Assembly (NCBI GenBank): GCA_021229015.1
Contig: CM037780.1
Span: 69,729,812-69,793,811 of the forward strand
Direction: 5' to 3'
DNA length: 64,000 nucleotides
Source of the DNA: Solen grandis
Lineage: Eukaryota; Mollusca; Bivalvia; Adapedonta; Solenidae
Position 1 is the stretch's first letter; the number at the start of each line of letters is the position of its first letter. Both the position numbers and the translations under genes were made by a program. Positions 22,495 through 34,983 of this stretch are shown here, piece by piece. The notes beneath the pieces were generated by a model that was given only the letters and a program-made list of their open reading frames with translations, searched no databases and was not told the origin of the DNA.

Positions 22495-22833
22495 ACCAAG
22501 ATGTTTATGTTCTATTACTTCAGGAATAAGTTGATTATACATTTCAAGACGAGGATGGTGACGTAGAGAATGTTTTCTTGTAATTAATAAAGATTCTGAT
22601 TTAGAGGGATTAAAATTAAAAAGCCACTTGTCAGCCCATGAGGATATCAGGTCAATATCAGATTGAAGCAAGTTAGTTGCACATAAGGGATCATCAGTAA
22701 TAATGTATAAACTAGTGTCATCTGCAAAGAGATTAATTTTTGAATTTATATTATCTACAATATCATTAATAAAAACAAGAAAAAGTAGAGGACCCAGTAT
22801 CGAACCCTGAGGAACCCCTGAATGTACTGTTAG
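22495..22833 (-). pseudogene. LINE reverse transcriptase, palm fragment
   Basis: Minus-strand frame with the core polymerase motifs. [17 protein letters not shown] begins at about 22821. FADDTSLY follows at 22706-22728; its Asp-Asp pair is the metal-binding catalytic centre. Then come [15 protein letters not shown] and EHKHLGV, where the frame runs into the inserted element. The frame is closed by a stop at 22834-22836 just upstream of SGVPQG, and no earlier motifs (endonuclease, fingers) are seen to the right. This copy was therefore 5'-truncated on arrival, as is usual for LINEs. It continues at 19147-20054. Confidence 0.88.
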
Positions 22834-24227
22834 CTAGGTGGACTTAGCTGTACGTTATTAACATGATCTAAATGCTTTTTAACCAGAACTTTCTTTTACA
22901 TCTGCTTTCGAAGGGTCAGCACGAGCAAAACAAAATATCAAAATGCAATTATTTCTTGCACTTGCTTCTATCCCGATTCACGAAATGTGATCTGAAAGAA
23001 TGCTTTTCGTGAGGTAATGCATTACTATACTACAGCGCAAATGAAAATATTTGCGATTTTATACATAAAAGGCGACGGTAAATATTTGATACGTTTATGA
23101 GTTACTAAAAGGTAACAAATAGCCAATAATATAATCGGGAAAGTCGCTTGATTTACGAACATTTCACAACTATTTATAACACTGTACTTTGGTGTGTCAT
23201 CAAACTATTGCATTTGATCAAAGATAATAGCAAGTAAGAACGAAAACAGGCAAAAATATCATTAAATCCGTCTGATTGAATTGATAAATTGCTATAAGTG
23301 AAAATTGCTTTAGATCGCAAACCGGTCCCGGTGGCCGAGTGGCGGATATGTACTTCTTAACGAATAAAGGTTGCATGAAAAAAACTGGTTTCAGGGAGGA
23401 CAATTTTAGGCGGTAAACCAGCTATCGAATTTTGATTTTTAAATAGTTAGATGTATTCTTATTAGCATAGATCAAGATGTAAAGCGTCACCAAAACGTAC
23501 TATACTGATAGTATATATGATTATATTTTGTACAAAATTGATACATCTTTGTGTCTAAGCAACATGTTTCCCCTACTTAACAGACCAATCAATTGTGTAA
23601 GAAAGAGTGGTCGGTCCCGAATTACATGTGAGAGTAATGCAATAAAATATCGTGAAACTACGCAGCATTATGTGACCGTTTGATGTGCTTGTAAAGCCTA
23701 CCCTACACATTTAGTACATGTATTCATATGATTTTATCGTTTGTAGTGTTATTTAACGAAGATTTAAACTATTTTTGATACATATATATCGAGGGGTGAG
23801 AGCGAAACTATGCTAAGTGCTTATTGATGATTGTTGCGTAGAAACTGTTTGTAGTAAAGATATTGTCTGTCTGTAAGAAATCAGCGTCGGAAACCCACGA
23901 GCGCTCATTTACTTCATTCGTGGGATTATTAGTTAGCATTTGCTCGTTATCGATTATTTGAAAAGCCGCGTCACCATTCGCAGCCCCACTAGGTAATGGG
24001 GATTTTTTTTACCAATAGAAATAGCAACAAACAAGCTTGTCGATGTTAATGTCAGATTATGTACTTAATGCATATGTAATTACTTTTGTTTTGTTTGAAC
24101 TTATGTTTGCTGATTTTGTACATGAAATAATCAAAATATACATAATAGCATCATCTTCATTAGCTGCTGCGATTGTCCTCTGTCCGTCGTCAACACTTTT
24201 CTTTAAAAGACATTTCCAAAATACTGA
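22834..24227. other. No gene seen
   Basis: AT-rich. CCGGTGGCCGAGTGG near 23328-23342 resembles the A-box half of a tRNA-Leu/Ser-type SINE head, but no B-box follows. Frames at 23218-23403 and 24037-24231 show nothing recognisable. Confidence 0.45.
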
Positions 24228-24560
24228 ATAGAAAAGTTGCTAAAATATACATGCTCCAAGCAAAACTCTTCTTACTATGGCAACCAAAAGAATTTCAGTT
24301 TCATAAACCAATTATCAGGATTTGAATTGATTTAGCACTAGTAGTCACCTTTAAGCCCACTACCATAAGCGCTAAAGCAGAATCAATTTCTGGAAAAATG
24401 AGACTCCATGGGGACTAGCTGATTCAAAAGTGTTTATCTCGGGAGCCAATGGTCAGAATTGAATTCATTTTACACATATACTCACCTCATGGCACGTCCA
24501 ATAATTACTAAAATAAAATTGAGCCCTCAAAACATTTTTTTTTTCATTTTGTACATTTGG
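24228..24560 (+). repeat. Family D repeat fragment (about 2 units)
   Basis: Shares the unit found at 56330-59400: GGAAAAATGAGACTCCATGG, AGCCAATGGTCAGAATTGAA, ACTCACCTCATGGCA, CTAAAATAAAATTGAGCCC. Two diverged units of roughly 165 bp are recognisable. Non-coding. Confidence 0.65.
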
Positions 24561-24802
24561 CCACCTCTTCTTCTTTAATTGCTGAAACATAGTTATCCCC
24601 CCCCCAAAAAAAAAATAAATAAAAAAAAAAATGAAAAAAAATAAAAAAAATAATGATAAATAAAAAAAAAAATGAAGCGCATAGGGCGCCGACCAGTTTT
24701 CTATTATTACCAGTAAAGAATACTTTAATATTCTTCATTACTAAATGTTGTTGATCACGATTCAATGTAATTTAGTCAAAATCATTACCCCCAAAACTCA
24801 TA

Positions 24803-25190
24803 AACTAGAGTTTCGCAGAGCGGCGCCAACGCTCGTCTGTTTTACATGTCGATAACGGGGGACCATATTTGAGATTTCAAGTTTGAACTCAATAAGGTTA
24901 AAGAGTAACTGTTTAGTAAAAACGAAAATATAATTGCTTTGAATAATTTTTTTAACAAATATTCTAAGTTAAAAGGGACATAACTCCGAAAATATTGCTT
25001 TCAGAGTAATGCTTCTGTCTAACAACTGTGCCTTGTCATGATTATCAAGTCTTCCAAGTTTCATGTTGATACTTTTAAAAGTGTTTAAGTAATGGGCTAC
25101 TTTAAAGTTTTGCAAGATGACGAAGACGATGCCGACGACGCTCAATAGCTCGTAATAATTCGTTTTTTCTTCGAAACAGACGAGCTAAAA
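24803..25190. mobile_element. Inverted-repeat element (GCTCGTCTGTTT ends)
   Basis: GCTCGTCTGTTT (24831-24842) and its perfect reverse complement AAACAGACGAGC (25174-25185) lie near the two ends. The left edge reads AACTAGAGTTTCGCAGAGCG and the right edge TAAAA. The inside holds ATAACTCCGAAAATATTGC and GACGAAGACGATGCCGACGA, with no coding frame. The right edge GACGAGCTAAAA resembles the GTGAGCTAAAA end of the element at 20060-22489, which hints at a related class. Confidence 0.65.
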
Positions 25191-25363
25191 ATTGCTGAAC
25201 AAAGATGATGCCTTAAGATATGAGACATCTAAGGGTGTGGCCGGTGATCAGTGATTATTCAAATTATCAAAGTCAGAAGGTCAGATCTTAAACTTGGTTG
25301 TTGAAGGTCACCAGATAAAGTCAACTGTTATGTAGGGCTAGCGATGCCCTTATTATTATAACG

Positions 25364-25623
25364 TGGCCTCCGTGGCCGAGAGGGTAAAGTCGCTGACTTT
25401 AACACTCACTCAGCCCCTCACCGCGTGGGTTCGAATCCCGACAGGGTCATTCGGATTTTCATGTGAGGAAGCCTTCCAGCTGGCTTGCGGTAGGTCGGTG
25501 GTTCTACCCGGATGCCTCCGTGCATTCGGGGTCTTCCTCCACCTGTAATTAGCTGGACGTCGCTAAATAACTGAAATACTGTCGAAGCGACGGTAAACTC
25601 AAATAGTGAAGTCAAGTCAAGTC
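25364..25623 (+). mobile_element. SINE-A, near-complete, with TSD
   Basis: Best copy of family A in the window. tRNA-Leu/Ser-like head: GTGGCCGAGAGGGTAAAGTC (A-box side) and GTGGGTTCGAATCCCGACAG (B-box side). Body: CATGTGAGGAAGCCTTCCAG, TTCTACCCGGATGCCTCCGT, TAATTAGCTGGACGTCGCTA, GTCGAAGCGACGGTAAAC. The tail is short AGTCA repeats. Flanking ATTATTATAACG (25352-25363) and ATTATCATAACG (25624-25635) agree at 11 of 12 positions. SINEs are transcribed by Pol III and moved by LINE enzymes. Frames at 25363-25548 and 25418-25615 are by-products. Confidence 0.9.
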
Positions 25624-25847
25624 ATTATCATAACGATATTTTCATCCTATATACATGTACTCGCATATATATATTGTTGTAACTCTTGCACTGAAACTCC
25701 AACTTGACAGAGAAAACTATTTCATATTTATCTCCTAATCAGATCACAATATCTTGATATAAAATAATAGCAGGAATTGAACACGTTAATATCACTCATC
25801 ACTAATACATGTCTTTTTGCGTGCGCAGAGATTAGAAATCTAAGTTG

Positions 25848-26057
25848 GACAAGATAAATCTCTTTTACGTTAGTGTTTCATTATCTGTAAATTACTATAA
25901 GGCACGGAACGTGAATTTATGGCTGTATAGAATGAAGGCGTTGTGAAAGTAATTTCGAGACAATGCCTTCATGAATACTGAAGTATTTCCTTTCTTTCAA
26001 AAAGCACTTAACAACTGTGATGGTAATGTACTAAATTGCATTACCTAAATAGATGAA
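25848..26057 (+). repeat. Dispersed repeat family F, copy 1
   Basis: Matches 35823-36030 in the same orientation through GACAAGATAA, TTTACGTTAGTGTTT, GAGACAATGCCTTCATGAAT and ACAACTGTGATGG. Substitutions and small indels separate the copies. No coding frame. The rest of 25636-26141 shows nothing else. Confidence 0.7.
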
Positions 26058-26141
26058 TTATACTTCATAGTTAGCCATCTGAGGTTTTACTGTATATCCG
26101 ATTTACATTCAGACAGATTCAGGAAATACAAAAACAAACAA

Positions 26142-26985
26142 ACCAACAACATGATATTTACAGCTATCACATTCAAACAACATGGCTAGCGATATTTACA
26201 GATGTCACATTCAAACAACATGGCTAGCGATATTTACAGCTATCACATTCAAACAACATGGCTAGCGATATTTACAGCTATCACATTCAAACAACATGGC
26301 TTGCGATATTAACAGCTATCACATTCAAACAACATGGCTAGCGATATTTACAGCTGTCACATTCAAACAACATGGCTAGTGATATTTACAGCTATCACAT
26401 TCAAACAACATGGCTAGTGATATTTACAGCTATCACATTCAAACAACATGGCTAGTGATATTTACAGCTATCACATTCAAACAACATGGCTAGTGATATT
26501 TACTGCTATCACATTCAAACAACATGGCTAGCAATATTTACAGCTATCACAATCAAACAACATGGCTAGTGGTATTTACAGCTATCACATTCAAACAACA
26601 TGGCTAGCGATATTTACAGCTATCACATTCAAACAACATGGCTAGCGATATTTACAGCTATCACATTCAAACAACATGGCTAGTGATATTTACAGCTATC
26701 ACATTCAAACAACATGGCTAGTGATATTTACAGCTATCACATTCAAACAACATGGCTAGCGATATTTACAGCTATCACATTCAAACAACATGGCTGTGAT
26801 ATTTACAGCTATCTCATTCAAACAACATGTCACAATCAAACAACATGGCTTGTGATATTTACAGCTATCACAAACAACATATACTAGTAAATTTACAGCT
26901 ATCATACTAACTTGGACTAACTAGTAATAGTTGCAGCTATCACACACCATAACTCGTAACATTTACAGCTATCATGCTAACTTGG
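26142..26985. repeat. 38-bp minisatellite, about 21 units
   Basis: Tandem units of ATTTACAGCTATCACATTCA plus AACAACATGGCTAGCGAT. Units are regular from about 26153 to 26830, with variants TAGCGAT, TAGTGAT and TTGCGAT. They then degrade (shortened units at 26800-26985), a common pattern at array edges. Non-coding. Confidence 0.96.
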
Positions 26986-27929
26986 TTACTTTACGCATAT
27001 GTATCGACTACGGTAAGTGAATGTCCCCCGAACGTTGGTCTTTAGTCATCGGGGAGGGATCCCAATGTTCTGGAAAGCTTAGATGGACCTCCGATAATCG
27101 GCAAAGGTGTACTGTAGCTTCCCCAGATTTAAACATAGCCTTTAGATTATAGATCAGGGGAAACATAGGAAAGTATTTGCGAACCATCCCAGGTGCTTCA
27201 GGGAAGATTATGAAAATTATGAAAAATTGATGGTGGAATTAGAGAGAGAATCAAGGGAAGACTTTTTTTTGGTTTATGATAAGGCCTCCAGCCATGTCTA
27301 TGACCTGTTGACCGCCTCAGTCCAATTTTGACCGAGACAAATACTAATTGCAATGTCTTACCGAAAGGTCGCCGACGATTCGCCGATGATTCAAATATCC
27401 ACAAACGTCCCCCAGACACTTCGGCGAGACATCACCGATGCTTCAGGGTGAACAAGGAAGCTCTGGAAGAGAATTTCTTGGGAAGCTTGGGGAATACCTC
27501 AAGGCCAGTTTTCCCAACAAAAAGTCGGGAAAACTTTCAATGCAAGCAGGTCTGCCGATGGCTTCACATGGGTTGCGATGATCCCGAAGATTCCCCGGGA
27601 CACCAGAGAACCTGTGTCCGACGCCTCCCGAGGCTCATCAATTTACCGAGAGTATAGCGCCAGACAAAATATGTACGTGGAACTAACAAACTAACAAATA
27701 TAATTCAGAAACAGTACAATGTACACGAAACGAATATACATTGAACGGAAATGAATGACCAGAATATAAATTAATTGCAATTATTGCAATTAACCATATT
27801 ACATGTACTTGCAAATATTGCCAAACGAAATGTAAGAGTTACCATAATGGTTATACACAAAAGAATGTTCAACATAATATTGTTTGGAGAATTGCATGAA
27901 AAATGGATAAGGACGATGACATTGTACAC
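26986..27929. other. No assigned gene; GC-richer patch 27290-27660
   Basis: This stretch is noticeably richer in G and C than its neighbours, and a 109-codon plus-strand frame spans 27328-27657 (starts MTETNTNCNVLPKGRRRFAD). I do not recognise it. It has no splice context, and the CCGA-rich wording looks like degenerate repetition (GCCGACGATTCGCCGATGAT). It could be an old repeat. Confidence 0.3.
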
Positions 27930-27930
27930 A

Positions 27931-27964
<34 letters not shown>
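27930..27964 (+). repeat. GA microsatellite
   Basis: GA dinucleotides with one AA break. Confidence 0.95.
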
Positions 27965-27965
<1 letters not shown>

Positions 27966-30900
27966 TGTTACAACCATGGTATGACTCTCAACATAACAGC
28001 ATGTAAGCTATATAAAACAAATAACCCTGCTCAGACAGATCTAACAGTAAACAATATTGTACGAAAATCTTACAACCTCCGAGTTCAGATTTAAATCTCG
28101 ACATGATTAAATATTCATTGCACGTTCTTTTGTCTAATAATTTGTTTGCATATTCAAGTTTTAGCTTTTAGCGTAAGATATATTCATGTCATCAGATTTC
28201 CATTTACCTCGTCATAACTGACGGGATGTATAAACCCACATTCGTAGTAACAGCAAAAATACTTCGTTGCTGGATTTCAGTAGCCGATAATAAGTATGAA
28301 ATTACTTTCATATGAATCTGAGATGAGGCATTCTTTGGCGATAAAGGAAAACAGAAAAGATATCACATTTAACAATGGTATAAACTTCCCAATCATTAAC
28401 TCAAAATGAGTGCCAAATATTACCATGGTATGACATTGAAATGCTTGCATTACCGAAAGAACACATCTGAAATTTATGACGGCTTCCTAATGCAAGATTC
28501 TATGTTAATAATGCGTTTTACAACATAGGATCGACTTTGGAAAGGTTCGAAAGGTTACTTTTAGCACTCGTGCCTATCAAAAAATCTTCATATTTATTTT
28601 AAATTCTTTTACAACATACGTGATATAGATCTGTATCAGTGTTCGCCAAATGCGTATATTTATTACAGATTTTGGTTACATATATTGTCCATGCAGTTGC
28701 ATAAAAGTTATTTAAGGACTATCCGGTTGGATCTAAGATATCCACACCCAGTAAACAACGCTTATGCAATTATTGTATTTATGTGTATCAATAAACCCTT
28801 GTACATAGTTACCAGCATTTTGTCCGCACACTTAAGAGATGTGACGTCATAGCTTTTAAGAAACGGAAGCTTTGGTTCCATCTAAAGTGCAAATTCTTGT
28901 AATCAGTAAGTGAGTTTTCACATATAATGTATTTTGTGTTTCGAACATAGTCAGTCTTTATGCGTGTGCTTACAGTCATACCGTCTTGGTAACATTCACA
29001 CTCTAACGTAATCTATTTCCATGAGAACAATGCTACCTCCTAACGATAGCGCTGAGGGGACAGGGTTTTTAATGTTATGATGTCGCATTTCTTTTGCTTA
29101 TTAAAGTAAATTGAATATTTTCAAGCGATGCCAATAAACCCAGTGATATAAACCCACGTTAACCTCGTGTTAAGACGTTCGTAACAATAAAAGGATAAAC
29201 CATTTGTTTCAATGGATTGCTAACAATAAGCATACTGTCACTCTTACTCTCCTCATTTCTCTTGCCCACAGTTAATAAGATTAATATCAAGATGCCTTTT
29301 AAATAAAAATGAATCACGTGTAAAACAAAACTTTTTCATTTTTTTTTTATTTAAGTATAGTACCTTTTTTCCATTTCATTCTATATACATTTTGTATTTA
29401 ATACATATAAATTGATATTATTCAATATCACAAAAAAAAAAAAAAACATTTAAAAAATATATATATTTCAATATTACAAAAATATTAAAACATAACAATA
29501 TACTCAATGACCACAGGGATTCGTGTCCGCGACCTTCCCTTGCGCTGGATTCATTTACAGACTGAGCTGTCCAGGAAGTAGCCCCAACGTCTCTATGTAT
29601 ATCTCTTCTAGGTAAATTGGTGAAATTCCAGTCAGTAATTAATCAAATTTTCTCCGAATGAGTTGATATTGACTAACTTGCGAATTTACTTTTTATTGCA
29701 TTTTATTAAAAGGTGAAATAAATCTCCAGCATCGATTATCAAAACATTTTAATTCAGTTTAGACTTCAATAAGGCAATCGTATTTAAATAAATTTTAAGA
29801 TTAACACCACTTAGAGATGAGACATAAAACAAGATTTGGACCTCTATCTTCACGTAGTGAAAAAAAAAATTTAAAGGAAAATCTAGTGTCTGAACATAGC
29901 CAGCCTAAAAATGTTGTCCAGTAGAGAATTGTGTGCTGCTACAGAAAAGAGTTGTAAGCAACCCTGTTCAAATTTCAGATATTTTTTTTATTGTTTTAAG
30001 TAACCGTAAATAAGTCAAAATAACACCAGCTGCTCTCTAAACAACTTAATTAGCCACGTGCTTGAGGTCCTGCACTCTAATCTTCGAGAAAGTTTAACTA
30101 CTGGTGTAAAAACATATAATAACTATACATGTATGTATATATATATGTGTATGACTCAAAATCAGGATAATCTTTGGTACTGGTATCGTGCAGGCAAAAC
30201 TGCAGTATGCAAACATCCTGTTTAACTTATATTCCCCGTGACGGCATTGCAAGATGCTGCTCATGATAAATAATGAAGTTGATTTGTTTAACTTAACCTC
30301 ATTGCGTATTAAAGTGTAACTTTGCTTTTTGTAGTCTTGTTATGTTTGGAACCATTTTACCTAGTCGTGAAAATAATAAAAAAGAAAGTAATCTTTTGGT
30401 TATCTAATGGAGACAATGATATACAGAACAGTGAGATTTCTTCATATAGCCTTGGAAATAAAATGAGTTGCATAAACTCAGGTCGGGAGGAAATCGGGTG
30501 GTTTACAACATGCAACATTCTTGACGCCAAGAGAGCCTTAAAATCCTGATGAGAAAGGCAGAGGGACCCCAGACCATTCTTTACTTAGACCTTTTTGTAT
30601 ATAAACCTTAGCACAACTTCTTGAGCCGTCCGTTGAATGTATGGTTAGATTTTAACAACTGGTCCACCTTTAGAAAAGCCAGTATGTACTGCAATATTTT
30701 TAACAGACATCCGGGCATATGATTTATTGTTTGACCATAGTTTTGGTGCTCTCCCTGCATGTCATCTGTGGCCGACCAAGACATTTTTCAAGACACTCCA
30801 GAGAAGGTCGAACCCTTTTCGGACTGACCAACAGGTGTAGCGGTACAAATCTTAAGTTAATTTCAGTCGATCTGAGTATAATAATTGAACCTTTCTAGAA

Positions 30901-31870
30901 TTTGAAATGTGTATAAAGTAAATTTCATATCATTATGAACCGAAAACATGAATTTAGTAAGAAATACTGACATCAAATAGGGAGGATAGAAACATATTTT
31001 CTAGCTTGTGTTAGCGTGTTAAAACTAACCAGGAAGAGTTATAATATATCTTGTTGATACTTTGTTTATCACAATGCTATCAATAAACAAAGCCAAGAGC
31101 ACCACGAACATGACACACAAGAAACCGTATTATTATTATTATTATTATGTGTGGTATTTATTGAACTATTGTGCTCATCAAGTTTAAATTTTGAAACTTC
31201 ATTGAGGCAGTTCATAAAACCCTCTGCTGTCTTGGTTACAAATTGTGTTCAAGATTTTCTGCATGATATCTAAGACGAACATAGCCTACGTTTAGGAAAG
31301 AACGAAACAAGGCGTCATTCCGTAAGGTTATATTGCAGCTTTTAATGTTACGCATTTAAATAAACAAACCATGTTTGAACTACTTTCATGAAGGCTATTA
31401 CACAGTACGTTTTTCTTTACTGAAACAAAATTATTACATAAGAAGAAAAAAAATGTTGTTTTGGCTTAAACAACAAGTGTTAAACATGATAAAATCACGA
31501 CATAACATTCACACCACATCAGTAATATTGCTGCCATTGCGCTATATATAAAAAGTGGGTACACTTTTAAACAATTTACAAGCAGATTATGAACAAGAAA
31601 CCGGAAGTGCTCCCCCCCCCTTTTTTTCCAATAATAAAGGGGGCCTTATTATCAAAATACTGCGCAGAATTATAAGAAAGGTGAGATATGCAGTATTAAC
31701 TATGAAGGTGTACCTGATATACTGTAGAATTCTATATAAACAAATGGTGAAACAAGTTCACATGGGAATATAAACAAAATAGTACCCGAAAGACTTCTTT
31801 GACTGCAATTTTATTACTTAAGTATTTTAAAGTCTGATCTTAAAATTTATTCTTTCTCAACCCTCTTTCC
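27965..31870. other. No gene seen (3.9 kb)
   Basis: AT-rich unique DNA. A degenerate tRNA-like stretch on the minus strand (29505-29585, GGACAGCTCAGTCTGTAAA and GACACGAATCC) may be a SINE relic. ATTATT repeats occur at 31130-31147. GGTACTGGTATCGTGCAGGC near 30176 loosely resembles 44510-44540. Confidence 0.45.
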
Positions 31871-32265
31871 TTCAAGCTGTCAATTCGTTTGAGGCGTGGA
31901 CGCCATGGGGGTGTAAGCTTGTGTTCGGCTGATGGTCTCCAGTATTTTTGTTAATAAAATCGTCTCAAGGTACACGAAACAGCGAAGCGTGATGCATCGA
32001 ATGTTTTTAATTGTTTGAAAGCTGTCGATATCTGTAAATTATTTACAATTGTTGTGCCATATCAATGGTTTGTTCGCGTTTCAGCATCCAATCAAGCAAT
32101 CGCAAACACATTAACACACCAATCAAATCGCCATGAAGATGAGTATCATGCATTCAATGTATGATCACAAATACATTCGCGACTTAATCAATAAGTGATC
32201 GACCTCTATGAAATAAACAAATCTCATTTATGTTTTATGTAAAAAATATATATACACGGGGAAAA
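31871..32265 (+). repeat. Dispersed repeat family E, copy 2
   Basis: Same orientation and order of blocks as 7131-7440 and 34640-34983 (GTTTGTTCGCGTTTCAGCAT, AAACACATTAACA, GAAGATGAGTATCATGCATT). Its right side ends near GGGGAAAAGTATTGCAACAC, and copy 3 also reaches a GGGGAAAAGTA motif (34975-34985). Confidence 0.65.
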
Positions 32266-33490
32266 GTATTGCAACACTGAGGTTCTCAAGATCTTTAGTA
32301 ATAAACCAAATGATAGATCAATCTTTTATCTTTCTTTCTGTATTTCTTTTGAGGGATTTTCGAGTGTGTAATTTGCTGTAATAGTTTTAAGGCTATAATG
32401 GACAATGCGTTCATCAATGAAAGGTCAATAAATGAGTGTATTTAAGCGACTTAATGATTTCTTTGTACACATCAATTCTATTTATAGGATTTATTCAGAT
32501 ACATTGAAATTATATCAGTTTCTTACATTTCATCAGAAAATAAATGCTACAATTGCAATTTCTCAGACACGATTTGGTTCAACAACCTATGATGAAAAGT
32601 TATTCTGTTTACATCGAAGAAAAGTCAGCCGTCTACAAATCTCCAGTCTGCCTGCAAATGACCAATGACTCGCAGCCTGTCCTCGTCAGATAAACGATTA
32701 TACCGACATTTTCATGTAACGAATTTGATTCAAAATGTAGAAATAGTACAAATATGCAGGAGTAACAATTGCAATGAAAGATATGATCATTAAATTTGAT
32801 CACTCAAAAGTGAGTGGTCATTCATGCAATGAAAAAACAACAACAAAATAACATCAACAACAACAACAATAACAAAAAACAAACCACATGCTTTTTCTGA
32901 CATTTGAAACTTCAAATCTATGTTTGTAACGGTAGTTCTTATAAGAGTATACCTTCAGTCAGCATTAATTTATAAGAATCGATTGGCCAGGAGTTAAGAT
33001 TTCCAGAAATATGTATGTATAGGTTCTTTACGATTTATATGGAAGCTGAAATGTCAACAAAACACAGTGCTGCAAAATGTTTTAAGGAACGATCAAACAA
33101 TTGCTTACACTGTTTTAAATGTCACTAAAATTGTGTTTGCATACCATCGATATATATAATATTGACTTTGTGTACTTTTATTAACTATATACTAGTTGAA
33201 TATTACAGTAAAACAATTAAATATTTGTTTTATAAGAATTTTCATCTTACCGTATATAGCATATTTCAATTAAAGCCCCTGTGCGTTTTAGCTGAGAAAA
33301 TATATTTTTCAAAATTTCTAATTAGCAAAGCCTCAAATGATGTTTGATTAATCTCTTACATGTAATGTTTAATTAAGCCCACATAATGAAATATTCGCCC
33401 GGAAGTCTTAGTTGGGCAAAATATTGAGAAATATGGGCGGAGCTTGTTCTGAAACACACTGTTCGGTAAAATCACGGATGTCTCGGTGTA
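32266..33490. other. No gene seen
   Basis: AT-rich. It contains an interrupted AAC stretch at about 32831-32880. Frames at 32432-32668 and 33162-33347 have no recognisable features. Confidence 0.45.
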
Positions 33491-33601
33491 CATGGGGTGT
33501 TTCAGAAGTTCATGGACTTTTTCTATAGACTGAATAAATATTGATTCACGGTAGTAGAGGAGATAGGAAGAAAATCTATGAACTTCTAAAAAAATCCCTT
33601 G
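33491..33601. mobile_element. 111-bp mariner-type MITE
   Basis: Left end CATGGGGTGTTTCAGAAGTT, then CATGGACTTTTTCT. The reverse complement of the right end reads CAAGGGATTTTTTTAGAAGT, then TCATAGATTTTCT. These are imperfect inverted repeats of about 33 bp flanked by TA on both sides (33489-33490 and 33602-33603), as expected for Tc1/mariner insertion. Too short to code, so it depends on a transposase elsewhere. A related single end lies at about 58392. Confidence 0.75.
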
Positions 33602-33603
33602 TA

Positions 33604-34639
33604 TGTTAATTGTATGCTGTCATTGTTCTGAGCTAAATATAGAACGAGACAGCCACAATTTGCATTTTATTCTAATAGAATCTTTCCTGTAAATTAGGCA
33701 TTTCTCAAGGTCTTTCAGTAATGAAATGAAAACTGAATTATGTATGTTGTGAGTGCATTCGGATTTAGGTCTAACATCTATAAGATACTGGGACTTTAAG
33801 TACAAGTGTTTAGAGATTGGAAGAAGTTTGTTGGAAAGGATATCTTTTATATATAAAGGAAAAACGTTTCCAGGTAACCAGTGATAACCTACTAGGAATG
33901 AAGTAAGAAAACAGTTAAAGGATGTCTTGACAACAAAACGTTGGAATACCGGATAGCCATATCCAATGCCCTCTAGCGAGCAAGCAATTACGTGCACCTG
34001 TTTCTCGTACCATCGAAATACAATTTTAGATACCTATGGTTGAATGACGAGCTCCAACTTAGGCGAGTGACATTTCTTACATGAAGAAAATGCACTACAA
34101 TTTTCTTTGTGTGATTTTTTACCATTTTATTACAGAACTTGTCACGACACATAACGAACGATATCTCTGCAACAATGTGTAAAATATCAATGAAAATACT
34201 ATGAATGAAATTGTGTGACGTAAGCCAGTGACGCGCTGTACAATTCTCATTCCTCTTGCATGAAATATATCCTTAATTAATAAAAAAAAGTATTTCAATT
34301 TAAAAAAATGAGTGTTCGGACCTAAAAGTTAAATGATATAATTGCTACAAGATCCGTTTCATGTGGAAAATTAATAAAATATTTCCAAATTTCAAGCCAC
34401 TTAATTTTCTCCTTTATTGTTTCAGGTTATTCTTAGCGCAACATAAGGACTCTCAGTCCTTTGATTTATATAAATGATTTACTGTTGCTTTTCGTAAAGT
34501 CTAAACAGAAGGACCTGTATCATTTGCTCCCAGCTATCATAAAAAATGAGACATTGTCGCCTTGAGAATTAAGACAGCGCGAAGCATTTTGCTGAGTTTA
34601 AAAAGAAAAAAAATGTTTCAATGTAGACGATTGAACAGA
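33604..34639. other. No recognised gene; 125-codon frame
   Basis: A minus-strand frame at 33620-33997 encodes 125 residues (MHVIACSLEGIGYGYPVFQR and onward). It has no motif, signal or family I recognise, and I see no splice sites that would join it to anything. The surrounding DNA is AT-rich. Confidence 0.25.
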
Positions 34640-34983
34640 AGTATTGATTTTTGACTGAAAACGAATCCCTGAAAAAATGCTGCCAATATCTCTGAATCAT
34701 TTAACAACATTACATTTTATCGATGGTTTATTTGCGTTTCAGCACCATTTGAGCAATTACAAACACATTAACAAACTAACTTAATTGTCATGAAGATGAG
34801 TATCATGCATTGCACGTTTGAACGCTAATAGATTCAAGACTTAATCAATTGCCTAGACATAATTGCCTTCCATAAAGTGGTATGCACTCTAACACACAGT
34901 TACATGTAACAGGCTAAATTATGCATCGTGCTATAAAATTGGTTTATGTGAATATATACCGTATACAAAGGGGAAAAGTAATC
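34640..34983 (+). repeat. Dispersed repeat family E, copy 3
   Basis: Close to copy 1 through AATCCCTGAAAAAATG, ATCTCTGAATCATTTA and GTTTCAGCACC, and to copy 2 through GAAGATGAGTATCATGCATT. It lies about 2.5 kb from copy 2. Confidence 0.65.

Noticed and set aside
27328..27657. 109-residue plus-strand frame in a GC-richer patch
   Set aside because: No recognisable family or splice context. The wording looks like degenerate CCGATGATTC-type repetition.
33620..33997. 125-residue minus-strand frame as a gene
   Set aside because: Length alone is not convincing. It has no motif, no splice context and AT-driven composition.
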